DNA from: Strigamia acuminata
Lineage: Eukaryota; Arthropoda; Chilopoda; Geophilomorpha; Linotaeniidae
Length of the DNA stretch: 64,000 bases
Assembly (NCBI GenBank): GCA_949358305.1
Contig: OX442323.1
Span: forward strand, 5,084,001-5,148,000
Direction of reading: 5' to 3'
Shown: piece after piece, positions 23,937 to 36,900 of the stretch
Layout: every line of letters begins with the position of its first letter
Position numbering within the stretch: position 1 is the first letter of the stretch
The notes under the pieces: model-generated
What the model was told of the DNA's origin: nothing
The model's input: the letters and a program-made list of their open reading frames with translations, nothing else
The model's database searches: none
Translations under genes and position numbers: made by a program

Positions 23937-23981
23937 ATCTAACTTATGACGTAAGCTTCGATGTAAATTCAAAATTTCCTA

Positions 23982-24220
23982 ATGATTTCAAATCTGTCTG
24001 ATTCAGCAAAAGGATCTTATGAAAAATTAAAGAAGATACAAATTGAAGAATTATCAGAAAAGACTAATATGAGTGATTTCTCGTCGTGGGTCTTTCACCA
24101 CATAATTTCGCTACATAAGTTCACTATTTTATTTTTTTTTATCTTTTTTTTGCTAAATTTATGGGATATCTGAATTAAAACACGTAATTGAATAAATAAA
24201 TAAATTTATTTCAGACATGC
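23982..24220 (+). repeat. Right copy of duplicated segment (MISNLSDSAKGS)
   Basis: Direct repeat of 17754-17937, including the frame beginning MISNLSDSAKGSYEKLKK and the same AT-rich continuation. Bases 24208-24258 then resemble 18695-18740 (GACCAGTGAC, AAATTC-GCAGTATTT). It marks the left edge of the right unit. Confidence 0.8.
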
Positions 24221-24239
24221 AAGTGACCAGTGACAATTC

Positions 24240-25215
24240 CAAATTCCGCAGTATTTTCTGAGGTTGCACCATCGTCGTCATCTTCCTCTTCCGACTCGAA
24301 TGTATTATCGGGAATATCGTACAATCGAATCACGGGCTATCATTAATTTTAATAAAAATTAATAAAAATAAAAAATATATCAAATTCAAACTTCACCTTA
24401 TTCGGATCTTTCATGATCAAATATTTCCCTTCGGGGGACACATATCGATCAAACAACGCAAAATACCCCAAGTATTTTCCACGCTTAACTTAATCTGATT
24501 CGCAAATTCGTGCGGCTTAAACTGCTGAGTCCCGAGCAGCACATGATTCGAAGTGTCGCATCGTGCTCGCATCGAGCGATCAATTCGATTCCGTTATCCA
24601 AATCCCATTTCTTATACTAAAAAGTAAAATTTGCATAAAATAACCAAATACAAACGAACAAAATCAATTACTTATAAGCAACGGATGCAATTTCGCCCTC
24701 TTCGTCTTCCTGAGCGAACGGATTCGGCTCGAACGTCGCTTCCAACCACAGATTTCGCGGCGAATTAATGCTATTCCCTTCTTCCTGCGGCGACTCGTTC
24801 GAATATCTCACTAACAGTCAGCAAATCTAAAATAATTAAAAATTCAAATTAATTTCTAATTTTTTTTTTAGAGATTTAAATCTAAATTACCGAAACCAGA
24901 ATCATCGCGTTTGTCGAAAAACAATTTCTTTCCCACACGTTGCACGATGATATCCCACGAATAGACCGAGCGAGTGCAGGACATGAGTGCGGAAACGACC
25001 GCGCTGGTAGAGCGGTTTCGGCCCTTTCGTCTTCGCGTATTGGCTGCCCATTCCGAATTGGGAAGCGTATTTATCTTAAAAAAATAAAAAATTACAAAAT
25101 TAGTTATTTATTTCGTATTTTTGCTGTCGATTGTTGATTTATTACTTGCGGTCATTTTCCACGTTCTCCGGAAAAGTAAGATGGCGGCACTTTTATGCCG
25201 CTGTTCACCACCAGA
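24240..25215 (-). pseudogene. Decayed copy of eIF3d
   Basis: Collinear with 19146-21480 but less than half as long. Blocks match the last exons (acidic tail, LIMKDPNK region), then skip to the CEHD-coding exon, then the EIASVAYK and PPQDEGNS exons with small losses, the KLFFDKRD exon, the YQRGRFR exon, and finally the 5' flank. The exon with the start codon is gone. Several junctions sit at 4-5 bp microhomologies, for example CGCA at about 24559 and ACGTC near 24738. Confidence 0.93.
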
Positions 25216-25409
25216 TGTCACAAAAGGGTGAGCTAACCGCTGCATGATACCCAAACCCAAAAATCAAGAATATAAATCCTTTTTTCTTAAAAAAAGACTC
25301 AAAAACACAGAAAATAAATGCAAAACTCTCAAACTTTATTCTTGGTATAAAAAACAATCACAAACAAACGGTTAATCTCATTTAAAGGAACAAAAAAGTG
25401 ACTTTCAAG

Positions 25410-25985
25410 TCAACGATGACGAAAAGCTGCTCTTCCACAACACTTAGGTTGTTCTTCATCCTCCTTCTTCAATCCTTTACATCTCCCGATCCCCGTCGAA
25501 TAGGGATAAATGCGCTCATTCGGATTCCCAACCCCACTCGCACCTCCAGTGGACCGCAACTCGACGCTGGCAACACTTTCGGCCCGCGAAACACTCCCGC
25601 CGGTGTTCAAATCAAAACTGACAACATTTTCGGCGCCGTCGCCGCCCTCGACTTCGCTGTAACCCCATTCCTCTTCGAGCTGAGGGTCGTGCTCAAGTTC
25701 GATCGGCGCTCTAACGACTCCGAAATGCGGTCTATTTACAACTTCGTTGACCGGTCTACCTTTGACGATCTCTCGGAACAAAACCGATTTGTCCGGGCAT
25801 TTTAACAAATGGTCTTTATAATCTTCCAGGCTCATCCGATGGCGCGCATTGTACGGACAAATCTTTTGCTGCTTCGCTAATTCCGGGAATTTTGCTTTGC
25901 ACTTGATCACGTGGTACTGATACCGCGCTCCGCACACTTTGTGGTTCGGGTCGAACGGACATTGCACCATTTCGTTTCGAGACAT
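25410..25985 (-). CDS. GTSF1: Gametocyte-specific factor 1-like, two CHHC zinc fingers
   Basis: 191 residues from MSRNEMVQCPFDPN, stop at 25410. Two CHHC fingers are exact: C-x5-H-x9-H-x3-C in CPFDPNHKVCGARYQYHVIK-C and again in CPYNARHRMSLEDYKDHLLK-C. The C-terminal half is acidic (LEHDPQLEEEWGYSEVEGGD) and ends with a Cys pair (PKCCGRAAF). GTSF1 (Asterix in flies) is a Piwi partner needed for piRNA-guided transposon silencing; a role here is inferred from the family. The coding part is one exon; the frame stays open upstream to 26222, but I chose the Met next to the first finger. Minus-strand AATAAA near 25335-25340. Head-to-head with NUDT1. It is the intact copy of a duplicated gene. Confidence 0.9.
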   Translation of the reverse strand: MSRNEMVQCPFDPNHKVCGARYQYHVIKCKAKFPELAKQQKICPYNARHRMSLEDYKDHLLKCPDKSVLFREIVKGRPVNEVVNRPHFGVVRAPIELEHDPQLEEEWGYSEVEGGDGAENVVSFDLNTGGSVSRAESVASVELRSTGGASGVGNPNERIYPYSTGIGRCKGLKKEDEEQPKCCGRAAFRHR

Positions 25986-26280
25986 CCTGAGTTGTAAGTA
26001 TAGGAAATGCTTAATATTTTGTATTAATAATGAGAACGATGACTCGCGTACCTTTTTCCAGTCAATTCGAAGGTCCCAGTGCTCTTCTGACGTTCTATCG
26101 TTGTTATTCTGACGTCGAGTCGTAGTTTCGCAACTGGTGGCACAAAGCGGAATTAAAATCGTGACAGAAGCGTAAATTATTCTAACGGCGCTTGAAAACA
26201 TTGCGGAAGAGTGTAGTCGCATTGGTTTTGTATATTTAGTGTTTAAAAACGTAGCTGTTTAGACGAAGTTTTCAATCACC
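25986..26280. promoter_or_regulatory. Bidirectional promoter / 5' UTR region GTSF1 / NUDT1
   Basis: 295 bp between divergent start codons. It may include a small 5' UTR exon or intron of GTSF1 (frame open to 26222 with no homology). Confidence 0.5.
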
Positions 26281-26881
26281 ATGCGCAAAGTAATGACGTT
26301 AGCGGTGATAAGGGATTCGAGTCGCATCTTACTCGGCTGGAAAAAGCGTGGATTCGGATCGGGGCGCTGGAACGGATTTGGCGGGAAAGTACAACCGGGC
26401 GAATCGATTGAAACTGCGGCAAAAAGGTAGAAATATAAGAAAATTATATAAAATTTGTTTGTTTCAAATATGGCGATCTTAGGGAATTGTTAGAGGAATG
26501 CAGTTTGAAGACGGATTCGCTGAAACGCGTAGGAATAATCGATTTCGAGTTTGAAAAGGACCCGGACGTGATGCAAGTTCACATTTTCACTACGACACAA
26601 TTCGAGGGCGAACCGACGGAAACGGAAGGTGCGTTATTAAACTCGTTAAATCCTTCGAATGGTGTTGATATGAATAATATATTTTCTTAGAAATGAAGCC
26701 GCAGTGGTTCGACATAGATCAGCTTCCGTTTGATCAAATGTGGCCCGATGACGCGTATTGGTACCCGATATTACTGCAAGGGAAATATTTCCGGGGTTGG
26801 ATGAAATTTGGCGGCGTGACCGACCTCCTGGATTGGAAATTGTCCATTTTGTCGGACGAATCGTCGTTGAATACGCAATAA
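26281..26881 (+). CDS. NUDT1: Oxidised purine nucleoside triphosphatase (MTH1-type Nudix hydrolase)
   Basis: Exons 26281-26426, 26483-26628 and 26691-26881 give 160 residues (human MTH1 156). The Nudix box G-x5-E-x7-R-E-L-x-E-E is complete, from [10 protein letters not shown] to RELLEECSL, with Cys-Ser where vertebrates have Ser-Gly. MTH1-specific features are [31 protein letters not shown], the [20 protein letters not shown] segment (substrate pocket W-x2-D and the D-x-MWPDD motif) and [20 protein letters not shown]. It hydrolyses 8-oxo-dGTP and 2-OH-dATP, keeping oxidised bases out of DNA. The stop codon is part of an AATAAA (26877-26882). Confidence 0.97.
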
Positions 26882-28217
26882 ATTGTTTTAGACAAATTAA
26901 GTTTGGTATTGACATTTTATTTTCCAAGCACGAGTCTATAGGAAATGGAAATTCTTAATTAAACAGAACACCAAATGTCCTATAATACATTAACACCGAC
27001 ATAAACTATTGCCCAAAGATGCGTATTTATGGCACAAATAACATTTGATTCTTCGGTAGAAATTTTTTAACCAACATGTTAAATATATTTTTAAGAATAA
27101 TTACCTCGTTTGTCGATGGCACAAACTACACTGCTAGGTTTTTTTTATTTAGGTGACGTAATTACATAGTGAGAGCCATCGCTTGATTATTTAAAACTGA
27201 TTCCAGTGCACAGACTTGAGCTAAACGTGCACCAGTTTGGGGTTCAGTCACAAACTAATCGATAGAAGACGAAATAAAAATAGGAAATATAGAGAAACAA
27301 AGAAAAAAAGGTTAGCCGATCGTAATCGATACTTCTATCTCTTTTTTTAAACACAGATCACGTGTCAGTGCAAACTAAATTCTATTCAAAATTCTGTGGA
27401 ATCGAATCAACAAACTGAAAAGAAAATGTTGCGGTTTTTCATATTTCTTTTTTAAACGAATATACAAGCAAAATGAGTATAAAATCAAAATAAAAAAATC
27501 AGACACTTTTTTGGCAACACATTTTGTTTTCTTCTATTTGACGCCTATCGACATTTATGATCTGTAAAAGGTGCAGAAATCGTTTTACACCGTGAACAGT
27601 TGACATCAAATTTCTTAATCAGATATGACAATTTTTCTAAGTCGAGATTGTCTTATTTGGATACAAATTCAGTCAAAAAAGAAAAAAAATATATATATAT
27701 ATAAAATCAAAAAAAATAAATCAAAAATCTACAGGAAATTCATCAAAACGTGGCAGTGATTCTAAAACAAATCAAAACATATCTACGATAATACAAGAGA
27801 ATAATAATAAACGAAAAAAGCGCCTTCCCCATTCGTAACAGTTATTTCTCCTTCTTTAATAAACTTATCTAAAGAAAAACAAGTAAAAGAAGAACAATTC
27901 CATCGTAAACTGTTAAATTACAGTACAACTTTGAAGCTGATTAATTTGAGCAGTTATTTTACCGATTAAAATTGATTTAAAAAAAAAAACCGGAAAAAAA
28001 CACCAAAAAAACAAACATTTGTGATGGAATGACTAAAATGAGATGTCAAACTGAACCACACGAAACGAAAAAATTATCCTCTTCTCGTTTTCTCGCATCA
28101 TTTAGTCAAATCAACCAGTTGCTTCGTCCATTTCCAAACAACTTGATCACATATTCTACACATTTCATATTTCCAACACTACAAATCCGCGTTTCTTTAC
28201 ACATGTGTACACAAACT
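26882..28217. other. Convergent 3' UTR interval NUDT1 / Caskin
   Basis: 1.3 kb AT-rich sequence, probably the long 3' UTR of Caskin plus the NUDT1 terminator. A short (TA)n tract lies near 27690. No gene seen. Confidence 0.5.
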
Positions 28218-30869
28218 TCACTGCCCCTGCAGTTCCGTTACTAACATCGCGTCCAACTCGTCCGTCAAATCGGCCAACATGTTCCCAATGTCGTTGAGGA
28301 CGTCTCCGGTGTCCTGTGGTCGTCTAACGGCCCTGGAAATAAATTAAAAAACAAATTACAAACAAAAATAAAACAAAAATTCAATTCAATTTACATGGGA
28401 TCCTCGATTGGATTTCCATTCTTGGCCTGAATTTGCGCCGCGTGATCCATTTTTACATTCTGTCGCGGAGGAATTGGCGGTGGAGTTGCCCCTGAAACAA
28501 ATCCAAATAATCGTTATAAAAATCTTTTAAAATTTTATTTTATCATCTCACCCGACGGGGGCAATTTTTTCGCGGGAACGGGTGAACTGCGCGGACTCCA
28601 GGCCAACTCGACGACGGTGATGGAAGTGTGTGGCTGCGCCGCCTTCTGTTTGATGGTGCCAACATTCTCGTTGGCGAACGGCAAACTGTTCGAGTCCGTA
28701 CTAGACGAGGAATCGAAGCTGGAGTTGGAGTCGTTGCGCTTCGGATGATGAGGTAGCTCCGTGTCGGAGTCCATCTGTTGAGGCGACGAGTTCAACCGCG
28801 CGGAATCGGAGTCGGGGGTCGGAGTTGCGGTCGTTAAATCGTCCAACGACGTCCGCACCGGCGACGGCGGCGGCGGGAACTCGTCAACTAAACACGAAAC
28901 AACACGGTTGCCGCACACGTCCTCTCTCGGCGGCGGCGGCAGCAGGTCGTCGTCGTGCGACGGGATGCTGAATTTCGACGCTAGGCTTTTGACGCAGTTG
29001 GCGAACGCCTGCTCGCTCTTCGAGTTGATGTTCTTGTCTGAGTTGCGATCGTTCTTGATCGAATTGGTCCGCTTGGGCGGCGCCGGCGGAGTCTTCCTTG
29101 CGCGGCCCAGGGTGTTGGACGAGCCGACCAGCTGGTGCCTGGGCGAGGCGTGCGTGACCACTTCGGCGGTGGTGGTCGTCGTGTTGGTGCACAGATCGCC
29201 GCCCGCCATCGGCTTGCACTCGGCCTCCCGCTCGATGTAGATGAGCTCGCTGGCGCTGTCGGTGCTCGCGCGACGCGTTTTTGCGATGATCTTAGCCACA
29301 GGTCTCGGTTTGACGCTCACTTTGGGCCGGGGCAGCGTGCCGCCGCCTTCCACCTCGTACGCGACCATCGCCTCGTTCGTCGGCGTCAAATCTCCGTCGT
29401 CGAAACTCCCTCGACGCCACGTCATCATTCCGTCGTACAACCGCGGCTCGGCCGGGCTGCAGTTGATGCCGTAGTGCGCCTTGATCGTGTCGCGCTCCGA
29501 CTCGAGGTTCTCGAGCGAGCGCGCGCCCGACGGGTGTCGCACGTGCACGGCCACCATGTCGGGGCGGTAGAGGAGGTGCGACGGCGAGCCGGTGCCGATG
29601 ACCGGCGCGTAGTTCGGACGATACGTGTGGTGGGCGCCGACGGCCGGGTGAGGGAACGGGTGATGGGGGTGATGATGGTACATGGGGTGATGATGGAGGT
29701 GGTGCAGGGGCGATGCGGGCGGGACGCCGTCGTAGCGGTACATTTCGGCGCTGCGTTGCATCACGGGCGATTGCTGGAACGTGCGCATTTCGGGTTGAGC
29801 TATCGGGTCGAGAGCCGACGACGGGGAAGCCACGGAACGTGAAGACGGGGTGATGGCCACGTCCTGTGGCGAGTAATTGTACATGTGCATCGCCTCGCCC
29901 GACATCGTGTGAGTGGATTCCCTCTGGTCGCTGGAAAACCTCCGCACGCCGCCCATTATGTCCTTCACGCGCTTGATAGCCAGCATCACTTTCTTCTGGT
30001 GCCCTGCAACAACAAAACAAACAAAATAAAATTCGTGTTTCAGACTTATAAACACACAACGATGCATAAATCTCCGTTTTTGCTGGAAAAATGGCGATTT
30101 GTGCATTTATTTTGCAAGTATTTTACAAAAAAAATATTTTTTCATGCATTTATGCATTTATGCGGGCTTTATTTATTATATTACATTGTTTACCTAATTT
30201 TTTTATGCCGATTTCCTCCAAATCTTCCCACGCTACGTCCGTTACTTGCTCTACAGTGTGATATCCTTGTTGCCGTAAAGCGTCTTCGTACTCTTCCAAG
30301 TGCAATAAGTGAAGCCATTCTTCCAATGTACTCTAAAAAAATTAAATAAAAAAAATAAAAAAATTAAAAAAAAATTAAATTAAATTTGAAATGACGTAAT
30401 CCTACTGGAATGTAAACTGGGAGGCCGTCGGAGATGTTGAGACGCGCAATTTCAGCTTTGAGCTTCTTACGATGGCCCGGCTTAGTGATCCCGATGGCAG
30501 TCAAGTCCTATGTCCAAACAGAAATCGTCTTCAAACACGCGAGTCATTTACACCAAACACTTGATTGACACGTCACTCACCTCCGGGGTCATCCGCGAAA
30601 TGGTCGGCATGTCGTAACCCGCTTGTACAAACAGATGATAATATTCCTCAAAATGAAGATCGACCAGCCATAAATTCAAAACATCCTGATCCTAAAAACA
30701 CAAAAAAAAAAATAAAATAAAAAATAAAATATTTATTTTCCGATTAAAATGCAACACACACGACCCAAAAATCACCAAAACATCACCAAACGCAATACAT
30801 TTCTCTCTCCTTTCACTTAAAAGCACGAACTCGATCTTTCTTTCCCTTTTTTAAAATTAAATTAAATCC

Positions 30870-30900
<31 letters not shown>

Positions 30901-33900
30901 TCTCCGGAATGCGCGCACTTAAACACAACATCCTGCGCTGCCCAGAATCCACTTGGCACCAAAGTCACAAACAATTCCAACATTGACCTTTTCCATAAAC
31001 AAATATCCACCTTGCGAGGCATTATTTCCATTCTTCTCCGCTACATCTCCAACGGGAAATTAGCACCCAACAAACACGAAACCGTTTAATGATGACAAGG
31101 TGCAAAAAAATCCATTCATTACATCCAAAACGACAAATTCCGACATTCGCAGTCACTCCGCGTCCACGTCCAACTCAACCATGGTCCACACGTGACCACG
31201 TTTCGTTTCGGGGTGCCCTCAACGGGCTCATCCGTTTCCACAAGGGCGTGTGTGTGTGTGTGTAGATGTGTGCGCGGAACAACGGCCGTGGGTTCGTCTA
31301 TCTCTCGGTGTGGATGATGGAATGATGGAGCAACACCACCCTGTCTCCGAGGAACGGATCAATGATGGAAAAGTTCACTCGCCTCGGGGAGGGAGCCGGG
31401 AAAGGGTTTCGTAGTTTCGTGTCACCTTAATGGATATATGAAATTCCCCGACTCGGGGTGTATCCGGGTGAAGACGATGCGAAATGGGATCCGTTTGCGA
31501 GGGAATAATTAGAAATGTTGGCCGAATGCGAGCGGGGATCGGGCGGGATGTAGCACCTGTTGAGGGGGAATGAAATGCACCGTTTTCCGGGCGTTCAATG
31601 AACCGAACACTCATCGATATTGGACAAACAAAACATAACGAACATCTCGCCACGCCTTGTGTGTACAAATGAGAAAGCCAATGCACGTTTCTGCAATTCA
31701 AATGAAGAACCCCCGCAACCGTTGCCATTTTCCCACTTTTTTTTTCTTTCTTCGTGTGTTTCACGTGCGAATCAACGATTTCTTGCGCAGTTTTTTTTCT
31801 TTTTCTCGTTTTTCCACTTTATGAATTCAATTGTGAATGAACTGTTGGAAATTGAGTGAAAAGCTGAAAGAAATGGTTATTTTTTTTTGTTCTGTTTACC
31901 GGGTATCCTGCTGCGAAAAGTTCAGCAACATTAATCTGGGAAGTATGTGCTGCCTCTTCCATACTGCCCAAACTAGAACTGGAGCTGTGGTAACTATGGC
32001 GTAAGGATCCTGAGGACTCGTAGCTCTGTCCGGACAGTCGATGTTGAGTGCTTGCGACGTAATTGAGGCCAGTCTGAAGTGTACAATCACATCAAAGATA
32101 TTGATTTAAAATTATTGCAGTCACGGGTGTACAAGAAATTGCTATTTCTATATATTTTTTTAAAAACTTTTTAAATTTTTTATTTTTTTAGATAATGACA
32201 CAGAACGCGTAATGCTAGTTCAATGCGTTGTCCTTTAAAATGCGGGTCTACACTGACCAAAATGACTGAATTTAATATATAAATTGAACAAAATGACTAA
32301 AATAAACGTCTAAATTGATCAAAACGTCTAAAATAGACATTTAAATTGATCAAAACGTCTAAAATAGACATTTAAATTGATCAAAACGTTTAAAATAGAC
32401 ATTTAAATTGATCAAAACGAGTAAAATAAACGTCTAAATTGATCAAAATGACTAAAATAAACGTCTAAATTTCTCAAAATGACTAAAATAAACGTCTAAA
32501 TTTCTCAAAACTAGTGAAATAAACGTCTAAATTGAACAAAACAACTAAAATAAACGTCAAAATTGAACAAAATGACTAAAACAAATGTCTAAATTAATAA
32601 AAAAAAAATTATAGATGAATCTAGGTTGTCAATAGAACACCCGCGTTCTATTAGAGCATTTCCGTTAGTTCATAAATGTTTAGACAGAGAGGGAAAAAAA
32701 GGTTGTCCGTGGAGTTATCGCGGATTGATTTTACTCGTTTTTATTACACATATTTATGGAGAAGGAAATCAAAAAGAAAATGGACGTTTTGGGGCGAGCA
32801 GGGAAAACATTTAGAGGTTTATCGGAAAAAAAATTATGAACAAAACGAGCGCCAACTTTTTATACAACGTCGTTTACACAGAAGAAGTGAAAATCCTCAT
32901 TTGGCACTGCTCCGTACACAATAAAATCTTTGATAACGTTTAAAGAAATTGTCCCTTCAAATTTACATCCCCCCCCATTAAAAAAAACCAAAAAAAAAAA
33001 AAAAAAAAATTGCCCCCCTCCCCAAAAAATCAATCGTCCATTTTCTCCTTTTTACGCACAAAAAAATGTCAACGAAGCACATGTGCAACACAGACTCCAA
33101 AATTGGAGCAGCGCACAAACGAGCAAAGTGTTTTGCCATTAATTCCCAGCACTCAACGCACCACGAACGAAAATCGTGTTACGCAAAACGCATCGCAGTG
33201 TATTTCTACCTTGCCATCGTAGGCTGATGACGAAGCCCTTCCGCTGTCTAGACTGGTAGTGCTGTTGCGGCAACCAGTGCTGCTAGACCCACATCCTGAG
33301 CCGGAGCTGCCAGAGCTTCCAGGGCTGTCACGGCCAGGGCTCTGCATGTCAATGCCCTGGTCCTCCAGAGACGCCTGCTGCTGATACACGGGCGCATAAC
33401 GCTCGTACAGGTGAGCTAAAACAAAAAAAAAATATATATAAATAATCCATCAAACGCAGCAAACCACCGCTCGTTACATCACCCACTTCATAACGGCGAT
33501 GAATATTAAAATGGTCGAAACTCGAAAGAATAAAAGAAGAAGAGAGAAAGATATGCGGGAAAATGAATAATAACTAAAAGATTTTAATTTCACTAGTAAA
33601 TCACGGTCGGAGAGGGACGAAATGTAAAAAAAAGACATAAAGGGGAATGTAACGGGTTGTTGACATAAAGAGAAATGAAAATTTGGCAAGAGTTAGGAGA
33701 GCGTAATCCAGGGAGCAAGTTGGAAGCTCGGGCCTGTTAAATTCATCTTTTATGTTTCTCTGGTATCGATCAGTGCGATCAAGTCGAGTGAAAACCAATG
33801 ATAAAAGCGAGTTGCGAGAGACAGAGAGGGCAAACATGTCGGCCAAATTAGCAATGCTTTGACAGACGTCATCTAATTTTCATCGACGGAGAGGAAGCGT

Positions 33901-36900
33901 ACAAAACAATGGAGTTGTCTCGTCAAGAGCACGCAACACATCGATCCGTTTTCCGTGGAACAGTGCCAAAAAGTTTGCCTTTGCGAGCGTGCTGTTCAAA
34001 AAGCAAGCCCGCACCCGCACCCGCACCACATTCGGTGTAAACTCATCTTTAGTCTAATCAAACTCACCGTATCTACATTTTCTTTGCTCTTATCGCGCGT
34101 GTAAAACGGCGGCCAACTTCGGAAATAAGAAATCATTAAGTGCCTTACAAAATACGGATTTTTTTTTTTTTTTTTTTTTTTAGGTTTTCGTGGTAAATCG
34201 GGGAGGAAAAACGCCCCCTACTGAAAACATCACAAAGATGGCGGGCTTTGAGGTGCATTCAACACTTTTCTATTGAAGATCGTAGAAATGCGCTAAGTCT
34301 TAAATGGTTAAAGACTAGAAAACAGTTATGTAACCAAGGCCTAGTTTTATATTCCAAAATGTATAGCATTTCGCGAAATTAAGTGTATTATTTGTACACT
34401 AAATAATGCATTTCATAATACAATTTAAAAAATGCGTAGTAAAAATGCATTTGATAAATAATATCGTATTTATGCTTGTATTTCATATGCATGTCACTTT
34501 GATGTTTTTATTTTACAGGATGAAATGACAAATTAAATACGCGATTTTACCAAAGGCCTTTAAAATTTTATAAAGTGTATGTAAGCCAAGCACGCAAAAA
34601 TGTATTACAAAACGCATTCTCGTAAAACCCAACGAAGAAGACTGAAAAAATAGACGAAATAGACCTTTGGTAAAAATCGTGTATTGAACTTGTCATTTAA
34701 ATCTCTTTATTGCAATTTACCGTATTGCAATATACCGTATTTTACCGATTAAGAGCCGCGTTTGAAACACCAAGAATAGCGTATTTTTGCAAAAGTACGG
34801 TATTGTTTCCGTATTTAACCTAACGAACGAACGACGTTCAGACTTCTTTGTTAAATCTAGGACGATCAACTACAAGACTTCATATCTAGCACAATTTAAT
34901 TGTCAGACTGTAATCCGATTCTGTCTTGTGTTCGTGGCGCCATCCGACCGAAACGGTGCAAAATGACGTTATTTTGCGGGCAAATGGCGGACAACTGACA
35001 TCCGCATTTACATTTTTGGCGGACGTTATAACTATAGTTCAACTTTATTTAACATTTGATTTAAAAATAATATCTAAAAATACAATAAATAATTTTCAGG
35101 CATTATTTTTAAATCAAACGTTAAATAAAATTGAACTACAGTTATAACGTCCGCCAAAAATGTAAATGCGGGATGTCGGTTGTCCGCCATTTGCCCGCAA
35201 AAAGTTTTAACAATGCGGGATAACTTGGATTTAAAAAAAACTTCTAAGTCCAAATGCGTATCACTTTAACGATTTAATAACAAATAAGATTTTATATCCA
35301 GCCAGCCTATTAACTTGTTGACTTTCCATTTAAAACGCCGCGCCGTGTTTCTATTCTAGAATTCACTATTCAGCTTTTGATAAATTCCATTATCCAGCAA
35401 GCGCAGCCCCACATTGTTCGTGCGGCCCTCTGGAGGGCGTTTTAAAAGGATCAACGAATTTATCCCAGACTTTTCTCAATCAACTAACGCCTCTTGATGG
35501 TCAGCGATCCCTAGCTACAAACTTTGCCTCCAAGAGGTTAGCCGGAGAGCTCTGCAACCCTCGCAACACTACTTTTGATTCTGTTTGATGACCACCGGTC
35601 GCCGTTCCAACCCAAGGGACTGCTTTTCGCCGATGAGATCCACCGGCGGACTTAAAGCTAAACGTTGCTTTTAACTCGACGTCCACTTACGTTGTGTAAA
35701 AGACGGGTCCTGTATGAGAGGCGACCCCGGCTGGCTCGTGGTCGAGCCTCGACCAATCGTCAAATGACTGTACGGGTACTGCAAATAAAAAGGGAACAAA
35801 CTCGGTTTAAAATTCATATCGTCAAAAGTATCCTTATCAATTGTACGATAAGTACCGCAAAGGAACTGGACGAGGGCCAACTTTATCTCTGGATGGCCTC
35901 GCCCCCTCGAAATGTTTTAAAATCCGCCAAACGAGAATGGAAAACTAGATTTTAAACATTTCGAGTCGCCAGCTGGTGTTTTCAATAAGTGTTTTCATTC
36001 TCACTTTATTTTGCTGCAACTAAATTGCAAAATAATGGCATTGGTCACACAAGTGCAAGAGGCGCATCTAAAAGCTTTTTTTTTTGTTTTACTCTTTTTG
36101 CTGCAGTTCAATGCACTTTTTTCGCCTTTGAAATCAACTTTAAACACTTATTTCAATACAGTTATCATTTTTATCGTGCGCAAAGCCGGGTAAATAAAAA
36201 CCTAGCTTTAATAAAAAAGAGGGGACTTTAAGCTTAATGCAATAAAAGACACTGTAGCTGCATTCATAAAGTCATTCAGTCTAGGTTATCTAATTTAAAC
36301 CAGTCTAAATGCATATTATAGGCAGCCGCTCGAACGACAAAAGTTGTTAACGGTTGTTTGAAATCGTAGTTTGGTTTGTTTTGCTGTCAAAACTTTTTCG
36401 GTATGCACACTAGCTGCATTGGAAAAGCGTGTTTAAAATTGCAGTTGAACATGTTTGGTTGTTTAAATGTTTCGCGAAGGCTACATGCACCAACATTCTT
36501 TAAAGTTACCCGTAATAATAAATAAATTTTTATTTTTATGTTTTGCAATCATCTACACATCCCATTTAGCTAATAAGTGATCAGAAACAGCGAAAGCACA
36601 ATGTAGCAACTGAACAGTGAAGGCAATTTATATAAATAGTACCGCACTTAACGTGTGCGGCACTTCCGAAACGTTATGTTAGACTCTGTTCGACATTTGA
36701 TTGAGTTCTGTACAGCCATCAACTACTTAAGTGACACCTAGAAACCAACTTCCAACCCATCCACCCACACTCCCTCCCACCCATAATATGCGCGATATTC
36801 ATATGCGCAACAGGGCGCAACATCTAAGAATAATTCTTACACGCGATGTTGCGCATATGAATAGCACTGCCATGCGTTACTGCAATATCGCACGTTCTGA

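Noticed and set aside
28884-30059. Alternative long frames over the big Caskin exon (both strands)
   Set aside because: Shadows of a GC-rich, stop-poor exon; the frame with SAM2 and proline-rich motifs is the real one.
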